Shown piece after piece: positions 53,834-62,253 of a stretch of 64,000 bases of DNA. The notes below the pieces were generated by a model. That model worked only from the letters and a program-made list of their open reading frames with translations. It was not told the origin of the DNA and searched no databases. Position numbers and translations under genes: made by a program. Origin of the DNA: Pseudomonadota bacterium (GTDB taxonomy: Bacteria > Pseudomonadota > Gammaproteobacteria > Steroidobacterales > Steroidobacteraceae); contig JADIYJ010000027.1 of assembly GCA_016705325.1 (NCBI GenBank), positions 620,001 to 684,000 of the forward strand, written 5' to 3'. Numbering within the stretch: the stretch's first letter is position 1; the number at the start of each line of letters is the position of its first letter.

Positions 53834-55326
53834 GCCGGATTGTAGCGTTCCGGTGGTCGCGGAAGCGTCAGCTTGCCCTGCGTCGGCTGCTTGAGCGCCT
53901 GTGATGCCTCGAGCGCCGACAGCATTCGTGCCTCGCTCGAGCAGTCCAGCCAACGGCTGAACACGGCGGTGCGATTCAGCATGACCAGGTAGGGCTCGAT
54001 TCGCGGGAACGGCGGCTCATCGGCCTGGCTGTGACTCAGCGCGTGCAATGCACTGAAATAGTCGTCGCGGTACACCGTCGGGATGATCAGCCGGGTCAGC
54101 CCCGCGGCGGACAGCGCCAGGTTCATCATCAGCCGCGCGGTGCGGCCATTGCCGTCGCTGAAGGGGTGAACCTCGGCAACGACGAACATGGCGAGCGCCG
54201 CCCGGATCGCGGGATCGCTGGTCGAGGCGATCACTTCATAGCCCTTGTCGAGGGTGCCGTGCACCAGTTCCGGCACGACGAAGTACGTGTCCCCGAATCG
54301 GTTGGCCTTCTGCTTCCACTCGCCGGGGGACTTGCTGGCGCGGGCAAAAATCACCTGGCGATTCCAGGCCGCGAGTTGCGACTTGAACGCCGCGGCGCTG
54401 GTCGGGAATGCCAGTGTCCTCGAGCCCAGGATGGCATCGAAGGTGCCGCGGATGTCGTGCGAATCGTCCTCGCGGTACTCGATCGTGCGGTTCTCGAGCA
54501 CGACTTCGCGGGCCTCCTCGATCTCGAACTCCGTGCCCTCGATGTAATTGGAGAAGTAGCTTTCGACGAAGGCCGCCAGTCGCGGGTCATCACCCGTCCG
54601 CGCAGCCGGGATCACGGGTGGCGCCGCGGCCAGCCGCGCAGCAAGACCCTGGAACAGGTCGACGCGCGCCGGGTCATACGGGGCGCCGTGAGCCCGGGCG
54701 CGGCTCATCGGATGTTCGAGCGCCGCTGCCATGGTGCCGAGCAGCGTGCCGATGATTGCATCGAGGCGAGCGGCTTCGTGTACAAGGCCGAGGTCGCCGG
54801 CGATGCGCCTTGCGCGATCGCGGATCGTGTTCAATGCATCGGCGCCGCCAATTGAGAGAATGCGCTCGAGACGTGCTTCGATCGCCGCCTGGCCCAGCGT
54901 GCGCCGCGACGCCGGCGACCCGCGTGACTGCGACAGGTTCTCGAGGAAAGCCCTGGGTTCGGAAGCCCGGTAACCCGGTCCAAACGGGGTGTTGAGCCGA
55001 ATGTCATCCGCCAACGGCCCGGTGCCTTTCTCTATCCGCAGCGTCACGCCCGGCAACGCCAGGCGACGGCGGTACGTCCCCGTCAGGAACAGGTCCCCGG
55101 TGGCGGTGAACCCGGACTCGAGCGCGGAGCGATGGCTGACCACCGCGTCGGGGACCAGGATGGCAAGAATGGACAAGATCTCCCGGCGGACGACAACATC
55201 CAGCGGCGACACGAAGTCGTCGGTGTAAACGCCCTCGCGGAGGCGGCGCAGACGACCTTCTCGTTGCAGTCGCGCGAGGCGGGTACGGGTGGCGGGGTTA
55301 GCCCCCTTGGTCGTGAACAGGGCCAT
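53830..55326 (-). CDS. Fic-domain AMPylase-type protein with AbiEi-like winged-helix N-terminus
   Basis: 498 aa from the ATG at 55326. Residues 1-130 resemble the AbiEi/transcription-regulator winged helix (LARLQREGRLRRLREGVYTDD). The Fic core has the catalytic motif HPFSDGNGR at 387-395 and an upstream inhibitory helix with S259-xxx-E263-G264 (YFSNYIEG). That makes it a self-inhibited class II Fic protein that likely transfers AMP or another NMP to proteins. Its 4-base overlap with gmk is unusual. The target is unknown. Confidence 0.9.
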   Translation of the reverse strand: MALFTTKGANPATRTRLARLQREGRLRRLREGVYTDDFVSPLDVVVRREILSILAILVPDAVVSHRSALESGFTATGDLFLTGTYRRRLALPGVTLRIEKGTGPLADDIRLNTPFGPGYRASEPRAFLENLSQSRGSPASRRTLGQAAIEARLERILSIGGADALNTIRDRARRIAGDLGLVHEAARLDAIIGTLLGTMAAALEHPMSRARAHGAPYDPARVDLFQGLAARLAAAPPVIPAARTGDDPRLAAFVESYFSNYIEGTEFEIEEAREVVLENRTIEYREDDSHDIRGTFDAILGSRTLAFPTSAAAFKSQLAAWNRQVIFARASKSPGEWKQKANRFGDTYFVVPELVHGTLDKGYEVIASTSDPAIRAALAMFVVAEVHPFSDGNGRTARLMMNLALSAAGLTRLIIPTVYRDDYFSALHALSHSQADEPPFPRIEPYLVMLNRTAVFSRWLDCSSEARMLSALEASQALKQPTQGKLTLPRPPERYNPA

Positions 55327-55391
55327 GTCACAAGAATGCACGGATCGGGCGAAATTGCCGATCAAGTGTCGCTAGAATAATCATAAAGATG

Positions 55392-55431
55392 GACAATTGT
55401 CACTAATCAAGTCATAACTCTGTTAGCTAAC
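55392..55431. promoter_or_regulatory. Palindromes in the fic leader
   Basis: Two perfect 10-base palindromes, GACAATTGTC (55392-55401) and GTTAGCTAAC (55422-55431), in an AT-rich stretch about 70-100 bases upstream of fic. The N-terminal winged helix of Fic could be the autoregulator. Confidence 0.45.
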
Positions 55432-55491
55432 TCCTAACCCCTTCGCGCCGCGCCGGACGGTTGTGCCGCGCCAGGCCCACAAGTATGCTTT

Positions 55492-55506
55492 TAATCAGAT
55501 TGATTA
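55492..55506. promoter_or_regulatory. Operator of the parDE-like operon
   Basis: Perfect inverted repeat TAATCA-GAT-TGATTA overlapping the promoter and running into the AGGAG ribosome site of the RHH antitoxin gene 15 bases away. Confidence 0.65.
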
Positions 55507-55521
55507 GGAGTGACTGGAAAC

Positions 55522-55794
55522 ATGACAACCCGAGTCGTGACAGCGCACCTGCCAAAAGAACTGGCCGAGAAGCTGGACGGGTTGGCAGATCAACTCGACC
55601 GGCCACGCGGATGGCTGGTCAAGGAAGCGGTCGAGGCGTACGTCGGCCTGGCCGAGGAACGGCGGCGCGAAACGCTCGCGGCGCTCGAGGAAGTGGATTC
55701 GGGCCGAGTTGTTGAACACGCCGAGGTCGAGGCGTGGGCTGCCGGACTGGGCCAAGCGAAGAAGCCCAAAGCGCGCAGCAAGCGCGCGGATTGA
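55522..55794 (+). CDS. Ribbon-helix-helix antitoxin (ParD/RelB-like)
   Basis: 90 aa from the second ATG in frame (MTTRVVTAHL), well placed behind AGGAG. The RHH fold covers residues 3-45 (LPKELAEKLDGLADQLDRPRGWLVKEAVEAYV), followed by a charged tail. The stop is 4 bases before the toxin GTG. Confidence 0.9.
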   Translation: MTTRVVTAHLPKELAEKLDGLADQLDRPRGWLVKEAVEAYVGLAEERRRETLAALEEVDSGRVVEHAEVEAWAAGLGQAKKPKARSKRAD

Positions 55795-55798
55795 AGCC

Positions 55799-56077
55799 GT
55801 GGCGCTGCGTTGGGCGCAGGCGGCTTATGCCGACCTGCGGCGGATCCATGAATTCCTGGAACCCGTCAACGCGGTAGCGGCTGCGCGCGTCGTGCGTGCG
55901 GTCGCAAGCAGGGTGCGGCGTATCCCTGCGCAACCGCGGCTGGGGGAAAAGCTCCCCGGCTTCGAGCATCGCGAGGTGCGCCGCGTGCTCGTCCAGCGGT
56001 ACGAAGTGCGCTACGAAGTCGCCGGGTCCGACATCCATGTCTTGCGGGTGTTCCATACCCGCGAAGATCGTCCCTGA
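55799..56077 (+). CDS. ParE/RelE-fold toxin
   Basis: 92 aa from a GTG directly after the antitoxin. The ParE/RelE pattern is clear: LRWAQAAYADLRRIHEFLEP, ASRVRRIPAQPRLGEKLPGF, then REVRRVLVQRYEVRYEV and the final IHVLRVFHTRED. Related toxins poison gyrase or cleave mRNA; which applies is not decidable from sequence. An upstream alternative start would overlap the antitoxin frame. Confidence 0.92.
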   Translation: MALRWAQAAYADLRRIHEFLEPVNAVAAARVVRAVASRVRRIPAQPRLGEKLPGFEHREVRRVLVQRYEVRYEVAGSDIHVLRVFHTREDRP

Positions 56078-56154
56078 GTTTCGCCAGCAAAAGTCAACAG
56101 GCAGGCACGGCCAGTGTCATGCCGGTGTCATACAAAAGGACGGGCTTGGCGTTA

Positions 56155-56166
56155 TAACTTGAGTTA
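56155..56166. promoter_or_regulatory. Palindrome before abrB-doc
   Basis: TAACT-TG-AGTTA, 33 bases before the AbrB-type antitoxin start and overlapping a TATAAC -10-like element. It is a short but well-placed candidate operator. Confidence 0.5.
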
Positions 56167-56199
56167 AACTCCGCCCGGACTCACCCGGAGCTCGAGACC

Positions 56200-56427
56200 A
56201 TGGCCGCCAAGATCAAGGTTCGCAAGATCGGCAACTCGCTGGGCCTGATCCTGCCCAAGGAAGTGGCGGACCAACTGCACGTGGGCGAGGACGACACGGT
56301 TCACTACGTGGTCGACACCAACGGCCTGCACCTGACGCCGTTTGACCCGGACTTCGACGCTGCGATGGAAGCCTTCGAGCAGACGCGCCGCACGTACCGC
56401 AACGCACTGCGCACGCTCGCGAAGTAA
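56200..56427 (+). CDS. AbrB/MazE-type antitoxin of a Doc module
   Basis: 75 aa. The swapped-hairpin AbrB fold is seen in KIKVRKIGNSLGLILPKEVADQLHVGEDDTVHYVV. The tail with FDPDFDAAMEAFEQTRRTYRNALRTLAK contacts the toxin. It is followed after 18 bases by doc. Confidence 0.9.
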   Translation: MAAKIKVRKIGNSLGLILPKEVADQLHVGEDDTVHYVVDTNGLHLTPFDPDFDAAMEAFEQTRRTYRNALRTLAK

Positions 56428-56445
56428 CGGCGTCGAAACCACACC

Positions 56446-56877
56446 ATGACGGATCCCACCTGGGCGCCGCTGCGCGCTGTGGTCGCGATCCAGCGCGAGT
56501 TGATCGCCGAGCACGGCGGACTCACCGGGCCACCGCGCCACGGCGACCTCGAAGCCGCGCTCGGTCGCCCGATCAATCTGCACGCGTACTCGCAGACTCC
56601 GCTGCCGTTGCCGCGCCTTGCGGCGGCGTACGGCTTCGCGCTGGCGCGCGGTCACTGTTTCCCCGACGGTAACAAGCGCGTCGCGCTCGCCATCATCGAC
56701 GTCTTCCTGCGCATGAACGGTCTGCAACTGACGGCCGATGAGCTCGATGCGGTGGATACCATTCAGTCGCTTGCCGCCGGTGACCTGACCGAAGATCAAC
56801 TCGCCGACTGGATCACCGCCCACGTGGCGCCCATCGCCAGGATTCAGCGTGCGCCCCCGGCCAGCGAATCCCCATGA
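56446..56877 (+). CDS. doc: Doc-family toxin (Fic-fold kinase)
   Basis: 143 aa. The Doc motif HCFPDGNKR is at 70-78, one residue off the Fic HxFxxGNGR pattern, which is the known sign of a kinase phosphorylating EF-Tu. RPINLHAYSQ, LAAAYGFALARGHCF and the C-terminal AAGDLTEDQLADWI match Doc. The stop overlaps a 31-codon ORF by 4 bases. Confidence 0.93.
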   Translation: MTDPTWAPLRAVVAIQRELIAEHGGLTGPPRHGDLEAALGRPINLHAYSQTPLPLPRLAAAYGFALARGHCFPDGNKRVALAIIDVFLRMNGLQLTADELDAVDTIQSLAAGDLTEDQLADWITAHVAPIARIQRAPPASESP

Positions 56878-56969
56878 GCTTTCACGCGCTCGCGATCGTG
56901 ACGTGCATGGCCGCCTTGTTGCTCGGCTACGGCACGTTGCTGCTGAGACCTGCCGTCGGGCTCGCCTAA
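56874..56969 (+). CDS. 31-residue membrane peptide coupled to doc
   Basis: A short ORF starting at ATGA that overlaps the doc stop codon. It encodes a single hydrophobic span (ALAIVTCMAALLLGYGTLLL) with a short polar end. It may be a translationally coupled membrane peptide or chance. I do not recognise it. The following 14 bases to the fcl stop contain nothing else. Confidence 0.45.
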   Translation: MSFHALAIVTCMAALLLGYGTLLLRPAVGLA

Positions 56970-56983
56970 GCGAGCGTCCCCTC

Positions 56984-57925
56984 TCAGCTCCGCAGCGACG
57001 CCTGGTTCTCCAGGAACCAGGCATACGTCTGCCATAATCCTTCCTCCAACCTGATCTGCGGGCGCCAGCCGAGCCCCTGCAGCCGGCTTATGTCGAGCAA
57101 CTTCCGCGGCGTGCCATCGGGCTTGCTCGGGTCGAAGCTCAGGCGCCCTGCGTAACCCACCACGCGCGCCACCATCGTGGCGAGCTCGCGGATCGTCAGG
57201 TCCTCGCCCCAGCCGACGTTGACCGGTGACTCGTCCGCGTAACGCTCCATCAGGAACAGCAGCGCGCCGGCCAGGTCGTCCACGTGCAGGAACTCGCGGC
57301 GCGGCGTGCCGCTGCCCCAGACCACCACTTCGGGCGCACCGTTCGCCTTCGCTTCGTGAAACCGCCGCAGCAGCGCCGGCAGCACGTGCGAGTCGAGCAG
57401 GCTGAAGTTGTCGCCCGGGCCGTACAGGTTGGTCGGCATCGCGGCAATCGCATTAAAACCGTGCTGGCGGCGGTAGGCCTGGCACAGCTTCAGGCCGGCG
57501 ATCTTGGCGATCGCGTACCACTCGTTGGTCGGCTCCAGCGGTCCCGTCAGCAGGGACTCTTCCCTGATCGGCTGCGGCGCGAGCTTCGGGTAGATGCAGC
57601 TCGAGCCGAGAAACAGCAGCTTTTGCACGCCGTTGCGCCAGGCCGCGTCGATCACGTGGGTCTGGATCTGCAGGTTGTCGCGCAGGAAATCGGCCGGGTA
57701 GGCGTCGTTGGCGCGGATGCCGCCCACCTTGGCCGCCGCGAGGAACACGTAGTCGACCCGTTCCGCCGCGAAAAAGCGGTCCACCGCCGCCGCGTCGCGC
57801 AGGTTCAGTTCGGCGTGGGTGCGCAGCAGCAGGTGGTTGAAGCCAGCGCCTTGCAGCCGCCGGACGATCGCCGAGCCGACCAGGCCGCGGTGCCCGGCAA
57901 CAAAGACGCGCGCGTCCTTATTCAT
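56984..57925 (-). CDS. fcl: GDP-L-fucose synthase
   Basis: SDR-type epimerase/reductase giving GDP-L-fucose, 313 aa. NADP site GHRGLVGSA is at 11-19. SSCIYPKLAPQP, the YxxxK in NEWYAIAKIAG, and the loop PTNLYGPGDNF match Fcl/WcaG. It follows gmd by 12 bases. The pair supplies GDP-fucose for surface polysaccharide. Confidence 0.96.
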   Translation of the reverse strand: MNKDARVFVAGHRGLVGSAIVRRLQGAGFNHLLLRTHAELNLRDAAAVDRFFAAERVDYVFLAAAKVGGIRANDAYPADFLRDNLQIQTHVIDAAWRNGVQKLLFLGSSCIYPKLAPQPIREESLLTGPLEPTNEWYAIAKIAGLKLCQAYRRQHGFNAIAAMPTNLYGPGDNFSLLDSHVLPALLRRFHEAKANGAPEVVVWGSGTPRREFLHVDDLAGALLFLMERYADESPVNVGWGEDLTIRELATMVARVVGYAGRLSFDPSKPDGTPRKLLDISRLQGLGWRPQIRLEEGLWQTYAWFLENQASLRS

Positions 57926-57937
57926 GGTGCTGACACG

Positions 57938-59026
57938 TCATTCATGGTGCTGGTACGTCTTGAACCCGGTGCTGGCCACGAGGCGGTCGCGCTTCGCTTC
58001 GTCGAGGTCGAATGCCACCATCTCGCGCACCAGCTCGTCGAACGAGGTCTTCGCGCTCCAGCCGAGCGTGGCTTTTGCCTTCGACGGGTCACCGAGCAGC
58101 GTGTCCACCTCGGTCGGCCGGAAATATCGCGGGTCGATCTTCACCACGGCCTTGCCGCTGACGGCGTCCACGCCCTGTTCCTCGACCCCGGCGCCGCGCC
58201 ACTCGATGCGCATTCCCAGCGCCGTACCTGCTCGCTCGACGAACTCGCGCACCGAATGCTGTTCGCCGGTCGCGATGACGAAGTCCTCCGGCTTTTCCTG
58301 CTGCAGCATCAGCCATTGCGCCTCGACGTAGTCGCGGGCGTGGCCCCAGTCGCGGCGCGAGTCGAGGTTGCCGAGGTAGACGCAGTCCTGCAGCCCCTGC
58401 ATCACGCGGGCGAGACCGCGCGTGATCTTGCGGGTGACGAAGGTCTCGCCGCGGATCGGGGATTCGTGGTTGAACAGGATCCCGTTGCAGGCAAACAGGC
58501 CGTACGCCTCGCGGTAATTGACCGTGATCCAGTAGGCATACACCTTGGCCGCGCCATAGGGCGAGCGCGGGTAGAAGGGCGTGGTCTCGCGTTGCGGTGT
58601 TTCGTGCACCTTGCCGAACATCTCGGAAGTCGAGGCCTGGTAGAAGCGCGTGCGGCGCTCGAGGCCCAGGATGCGGATGGCTTCGAGAATGCGAAGCGTT
58701 CCGATCGCGTCGGCATTGGCGGTGTATTCAGGCGTCTCGAACGACACGGCCACGTGACTCTGGGCCGCCAGGTTGTAGATCTCGTCGGGTTGCACCAGCT
58801 GGACGATGCGGATCAGGTTGGTGGCGTCGGTGAGGTCGCCGTAGTGCAGGTGCAGCTTCACCCCCTTGTCGTGGGGGTCCTGGTAGAGGTGGTCGATGCG
58901 GTCGGTGTTGAACGACGATGCGCGCCGCTTGATGCCGTGCACCTCGTACCCCTTCGCCAGCAGGAACTCGGCCAGGTAGGCGCCGTCCTGGCCCGTGATG
59001 CCCGTGATCAATGCCTTCCTGGACAA
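57938..59026 (-). CDS. gmd: GDP-mannose 4,6-dehydratase
   Basis: 362 aa. It starts at a TTG (59026) with a GGGAG ribosome site seven bases upstream. An ATG at about 59103 gives an atypical leader. Motifs are ALITGITGQDGAYLAEFL, KRRASSFNTDRIDHLYQ, STSEMFGKV and the catalytic YPRSPYGAAKVY. It forms GDP-4-keto-6-deoxymannose, the substrate of the following fcl gene. Confidence 0.96.
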   Translation of the reverse strand: MSRKALITGITGQDGAYLAEFLLAKGYEVHGIKRRASSFNTDRIDHLYQDPHDKGVKLHLHYGDLTDATNLIRIVQLVQPDEIYNLAAQSHVAVSFETPEYTANADAIGTLRILEAIRILGLERRTRFYQASTSEMFGKVHETPQRETTPFYPRSPYGAAKVYAYWITVNYREAYGLFACNGILFNHESPIRGETFVTRKITRGLARVMQGLQDCVYLGNLDSRRDWGHARDYVEAQWLMLQQEKPEDFVIATGEQHSVREFVERAGTALGMRIEWRGAGVEEQGVDAVSGKAVVKIDPRYFRPTEVDTLLGDPSKAKATLGWSAKTSFDELVREMVAFDLDEAKRDRLVASTGFKTYQHHE

Positions 59027-59281
59027 TGTCTGCTCCCGCAACGCGTTTCGAGGCTGCCCGATCGAGCGTACAAGCGGCCCGGGCAATTGGGAAGCGAGGC
59101 GCATTACATAAACTGTGCATCCCTGTCCGCTTGTCTGCCGCTGACAATCGTCATACGCTTGGTTCGCCCGGACCAGTAACCGGGTGCCGCGCACAAAATC
59201 GATCAGAAGAATCGGGTACGTTGCGCCAGCAGGAGGTCGGTGGACACGACCAGCGTGGATCGGGAGAGGGAGCTTCGACCA

Positions 59282-59722
59282 ATGCAAGACGGACGCAAGC
59301 AAGCGGTCTCGCTGCGCCTGAGCGCGGGCGACATCCGCAAGATCAAGAAGCTCGCGAAGCGCCTCGGCGTGCGCGATTCCGACGTCATCCGCTACGCCTT
59401 GAAGGTGATGCTCGCCAAGCTGGCACCGCTGTGCGACGCTGCCGTGCGCGGGCGCAACCTGATGCCGGTGTTCGTCGACACCGGCGTGGACATCCTGCAG
59501 CACTTCGAACTCGACGAAGAGCGCCTCGAAGCCGTCATCAACGGCGGCGTCGAGGACGAGCATCGCGTCGATGCGGACGACATACAGTTGATGGCCATGA
59601 TCGGCATGCAGCGCAACTACGCCAAACTCAGCCTGCGCGACCTCCACGACAAGGTGGCCGCGCCCCCGCGGAGCAACGTGCGGATTCCGGCGATCGTGAC
59701 CGGTCGTTCTGATTTCACGTGA
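59282..59722 (+). CDS. RHH DNA-binding protein, C-terminus supplied by IS end
   Basis: 146 aa from the ATG at 59282; a GTG 14 codons earlier is possible. A ribbon-helix-helix segment is at 4-40 (KQAVSLRLSAGDIRKIKKLAKRLGVRDSDVIRYALKVML). The middle is not recognised. The last 15 residues (IPAIVTGRSDFT) and the stop are encoded by the terminal repeat of the IS21 remnant, so the original end was replaced. Confidence 0.7.
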   Translation: MQDGRKQAVSLRLSAGDIRKIKKLAKRLGVRDSDVIRYALKVMLAKLAPLCDAAVRGRNLMPVFVDTGVDILQHFELDEERLEAVINGGVEDEHRVDADDIQLMAMIGMQRNYAKLSLRDLHDKVAAPPRSNVRIPAIVTGRSDFT

Positions 59723-59735
59723 CCGGTGGCGGGCG
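59680..59735 (+). repeat. Left end of the IS21-family remnant
   Basis: Contains ATTCCGGCGATCGTGACCGG and TGATTTCACGTGACCGG, the reverse complement of the repeat units at the right end (61817-61905). Such multiple terminal repeats are typical of IS21-family transposase binding sites. Confidence 0.7.
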
Positions 59736-59749
59736 TGGTGCCGAGCCGT

Positions 59750-60200
59750 CTGGTGATGTTACCTCAGTCGGTCACGATGTTTCGGAAGAGGGCTTCGATC
59801 GAGCGGCCGAGGAGCGCCGCAGGGACTCGCCCTTGAGCGCGAGGCGATGGGCGTGGTGCAGCAGTCGGTCGAGGATGGCGTCAGCGATCGTGGCTTCGCC
59901 GATCCAGCCGTGCCAGTGCTCGACGGGCAACTGCGCGGTGATCACGGTGGCGCGCCGGTCGGCGCGATCGTCGATGAGTTCGAGCAGATCCTCGCGGCCG
60001 AGGGCTCGAGCGGCTGCAACGCGGATCGTCGAGGACGAGGCAGTCGAGCTTGGCGAGGGCGAGCAAGCGGCGTTTGTGCGTGCCATCGCCGCGCGCGATG
60101 CGCAGTTCTTCGAGCAGCCGCGGCAGACGAGCGTAGAGCGCGCTGTGACCGAGGCGGCAGTGAGCGCTCGCAGCTGGGTCAGGGTCTGTTGCACGATCAT
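59750..60200 (-). pseudogene. istB: istB remnant (IS21 helper ATPase), internally deleted
   Basis: The start MIVQQTLTQLRAL and end REDLLELIDDRADR, TAQLPVEHWHGWIGEATIADAIL, LHHAHRLALKGESL belong to IstB. Only about half of the normal length is left. The Walker A region is gone, and part of the middle (ARLPRLLEELRIARGDGTH) is in another frame. Clearly non-functional. Confidence 0.85.
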
Positions 60201-60220
60201 CGTCGGTCCTCCGGAGGGGA

Positions 60221-61733
60221 TCACTGGTAGTACTTGGGGCCGCGCAGGTGCGCATGCTCGGGGGCCGACCAGGCGGTCTCGCCGGGCAGCGGCAAGGCCT
60301 CCTGTCGGTTCTTGAGGATGTCAGCCACGGTGCGGTAGCGGGCGCTGCCGAGGGCGAGCGCACGAGCACAGGCCGCCCGAGCGCGGCTCCGTGGCGGCGC
60401 TCGAGCGCGAGCAGGCCGAGGCAGGCCGGTAGCTGTGCTCGGGATGAAAGCCGGGTGTCGAGGATGCGGCGGATGACCTCGGCACAGGCCGTGCCGTGAC
60501 TCGCCCCAGCGGATCAGCCGCTCCGGCGACCATTCGAGTGGGCGCGGTGCGCGGCCGGCAGGTGTGCGGGCTCCGTGGTGTGCCGTAGCGCACGAACGAG
60601 CGCGGGTGGGCGGCGACTCGTCGCCCCTTGTGCAGGACTTCGACGGTGCGGTGCGTGGCGCGGATCTCGACGGTCTGGTGCACGAGCGCGTGCGGCACGC
60701 TGTAGAGATGCTCGGCGACGACGACGTGGTAGTCGAGTTGACCCGTGCCGCACTGTAGCGGGCGAGCTCGTAGCGACCGACCGGCAACGGCTTCAGGCCG
60801 GACGGTCGAGATCGGCGCTGGCTCACCCGCGACCCGGGCAGCCGCTGAACGGCCGGCGGTTCAGGTTCTCGAGCAGATCGACGACCGCGCCATCCACGGC
60901 GGCGAGCGTGTCGAAGCTGCGGTTGCGCAGTCGTGCGAGGATCCAGCGCTCGACGATCTGCACGGCGACCTCGACCTTCGCCTTGTCGCGCGGTCGATAT
61001 GGCCGGGCCGGCAGCACCGCCGTGCCGGTGGCTCGCCAGATCCGAGATCGTGGCCGAAGCCCGCGGCTCGTAGCGGTCGGGATCGGCGATGAGCGCACGG
61101 GCGTTGTCCGGCACGATCAGACCGGGCACACCATCGACGTACTCGAGGCGCGCACCAGCGCATCCACCCAGTCGTCGAGCGTCTGGCGTGGCGTCGCGCA
61201 GGCGAACGTGTAGTTGGATGCGCCGAGCACGGCGACGAAGATCTGGGGCGCGCTCGCCGACGCGCCCATAAGGCACCGTGTCGCCGGCGTAGTCGACGAA
61301 CAGCTTCTCGCCCGCACGGTGGACCTGGCGCATCGAGCGGCGCAGCGTCGCGACGTACTCGCGGTAGCGCTCGGCGAACTGCGAGTAGCGGTAGATCGGC
61401 TGCCCGGCGTTCGCCGCCCGGTACTCCTCCCAGAGCAGCGTCAGCGTCACGCCAGGCGCTTGAGCTCGCGGTGTACCTCGGCGTAATCCGGGGCCGCCCG
61501 TCCGCCGTACTGCGGTTGCCGCGCTGCCGGCGCGAGCAGTCGCCCGACCTCGTCCTCCGGCAGCCTCAGCAGCGTCGTCGGATCGAGGCCTCGGGCGTCC
61601 ACCCGAGCCACGTACTTGGCGACCACGCCTTCGACACCGCCAACGCACGGGCGATCTGCTCGTGCGACAGGCGGGCCTCGTCGAGGCGGATCAGGTCACG
61701 GATCTTCTTCATCGGCAGCGCTCGCGTCGGCAT
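60221..61733 (-). pseudogene. istA: istA remnant (IS21-family transposase), multiply frameshifted
   Basis: From the ATG at 61733 the HTH start MKKIRDLIRLDEARLSHEQI and ARALAVSK are readable, then the frame shifts. LLWEEYRAANAGQPIYRYSQF, RREVHRAGEKLF.DYAGDT (start of the DDE core) and later EVAVQIVERWILARLRNRSF appear in three different frames. It ends with HLRGPKYYQ at 60221. It cannot make a transposase. Confidence 0.85.
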
Positions 61734-61816
61734 CAGGTCCTCCCCGGTTCCAGGAACCGGGCAGGGTACGGGTCACGAGCTCTGCACCAAATCCGCCGCG
61801 CCTGACCGGTCAACCA

Positions 61817-61905
61817 CCGGTCACGCGAAATCGGAATCGACGGTCACGCTAAATCGGAATCACCGGTCACGATCCGCCGGAATCGCTGGTCACGATCGAC
61901 CGGAA
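61817..61905 (+). repeat. Right end of the IS21 remnant with four 22-base repeats
   Basis: Four imperfect units of about 22 bases with the pattern GGTCACGnnnnnnCGGAATC. They match in inverted orientation the left end at 59680-59735. Confidence 0.75.
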
Positions 61906-62035
61906 TACGCAGTTTCCACTCGACCGACTCGAGCTTGCGGCGCAGCGCTTCGCTATCGCCATCGTCGACGAGGCGGGCTTTGGTAGGCACCTCGAGGCCG
62001 GGGTCACCGAACAAGCTGAAAATCATCCGTTGCAC
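61844..62035 (-). pseudogene. Truncated gene fragment reading into the IS21 right end
   Basis: 63 aa from a GTG (or ATG at 62026). The first 45 residues (MIFSLFGDPGLEVPTKARLV and following) are of unknown family. The last 20 (IPVDRDQRFRRIVTGDSDLA and stop) come from IS terminal repeats. The gene was cut by the IS. The rest of the gap to hipB (62036-62170) shows nothing recognisable. Confidence 0.5.
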
Positions 62036-62175
62036 TTCCCTTGCGAATCATCCGACATGTGAAGCATGTCACACGCGGGTCGCCCGCTTGGGGGGTTGGT
62101 GACATAAGCGTCGTCGCGATCGCAAGGAAATTCCTGCGCAGCAGTTCGGGTACACCCTGACCCCCTGTTAGCGCA

Positions 62176-62203
62176 TTGTGGGATTGCAGCGAATTGATAT
62201 AAT
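62176..62203 (+). promoter_or_regulatory. Promoter of hipBA
   Basis: A perfect TATAAT -10 at 62198-62203 with TTGTGG at 62176-62181 as a -35, spacer 16. It lies in an AT-rich island. The transcript would start about 45 bases before hipB and include the palindrome TTAAATAATTTAA (62221-62233). Confidence 0.65.
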
Positions 62204-62220
62204 GACTCGTATATGATTCC

Positions 62221-62233
62221 TTAAATAATTTAA
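62221..62233. promoter_or_regulatory. Palindrome between promoter and hipB
   Basis: TTAAAT-A-ATTTAA, flanked by CC and AGG (an almost extended palindrome), just downstream of the predicted start point; a fitting operator for the HipB-like repressor. Confidence 0.5.
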
Positions 62234-62253
62234 AGGTTCCAATAAGAGCTATT

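Noticed and set aside
61817..61905. Four 22-base repeats resembling a tiny CRISPR array
   Set aside because: No spacers of uniform size, no cas genes, and the units match the inverted end of the adjacent IS21 remnant.
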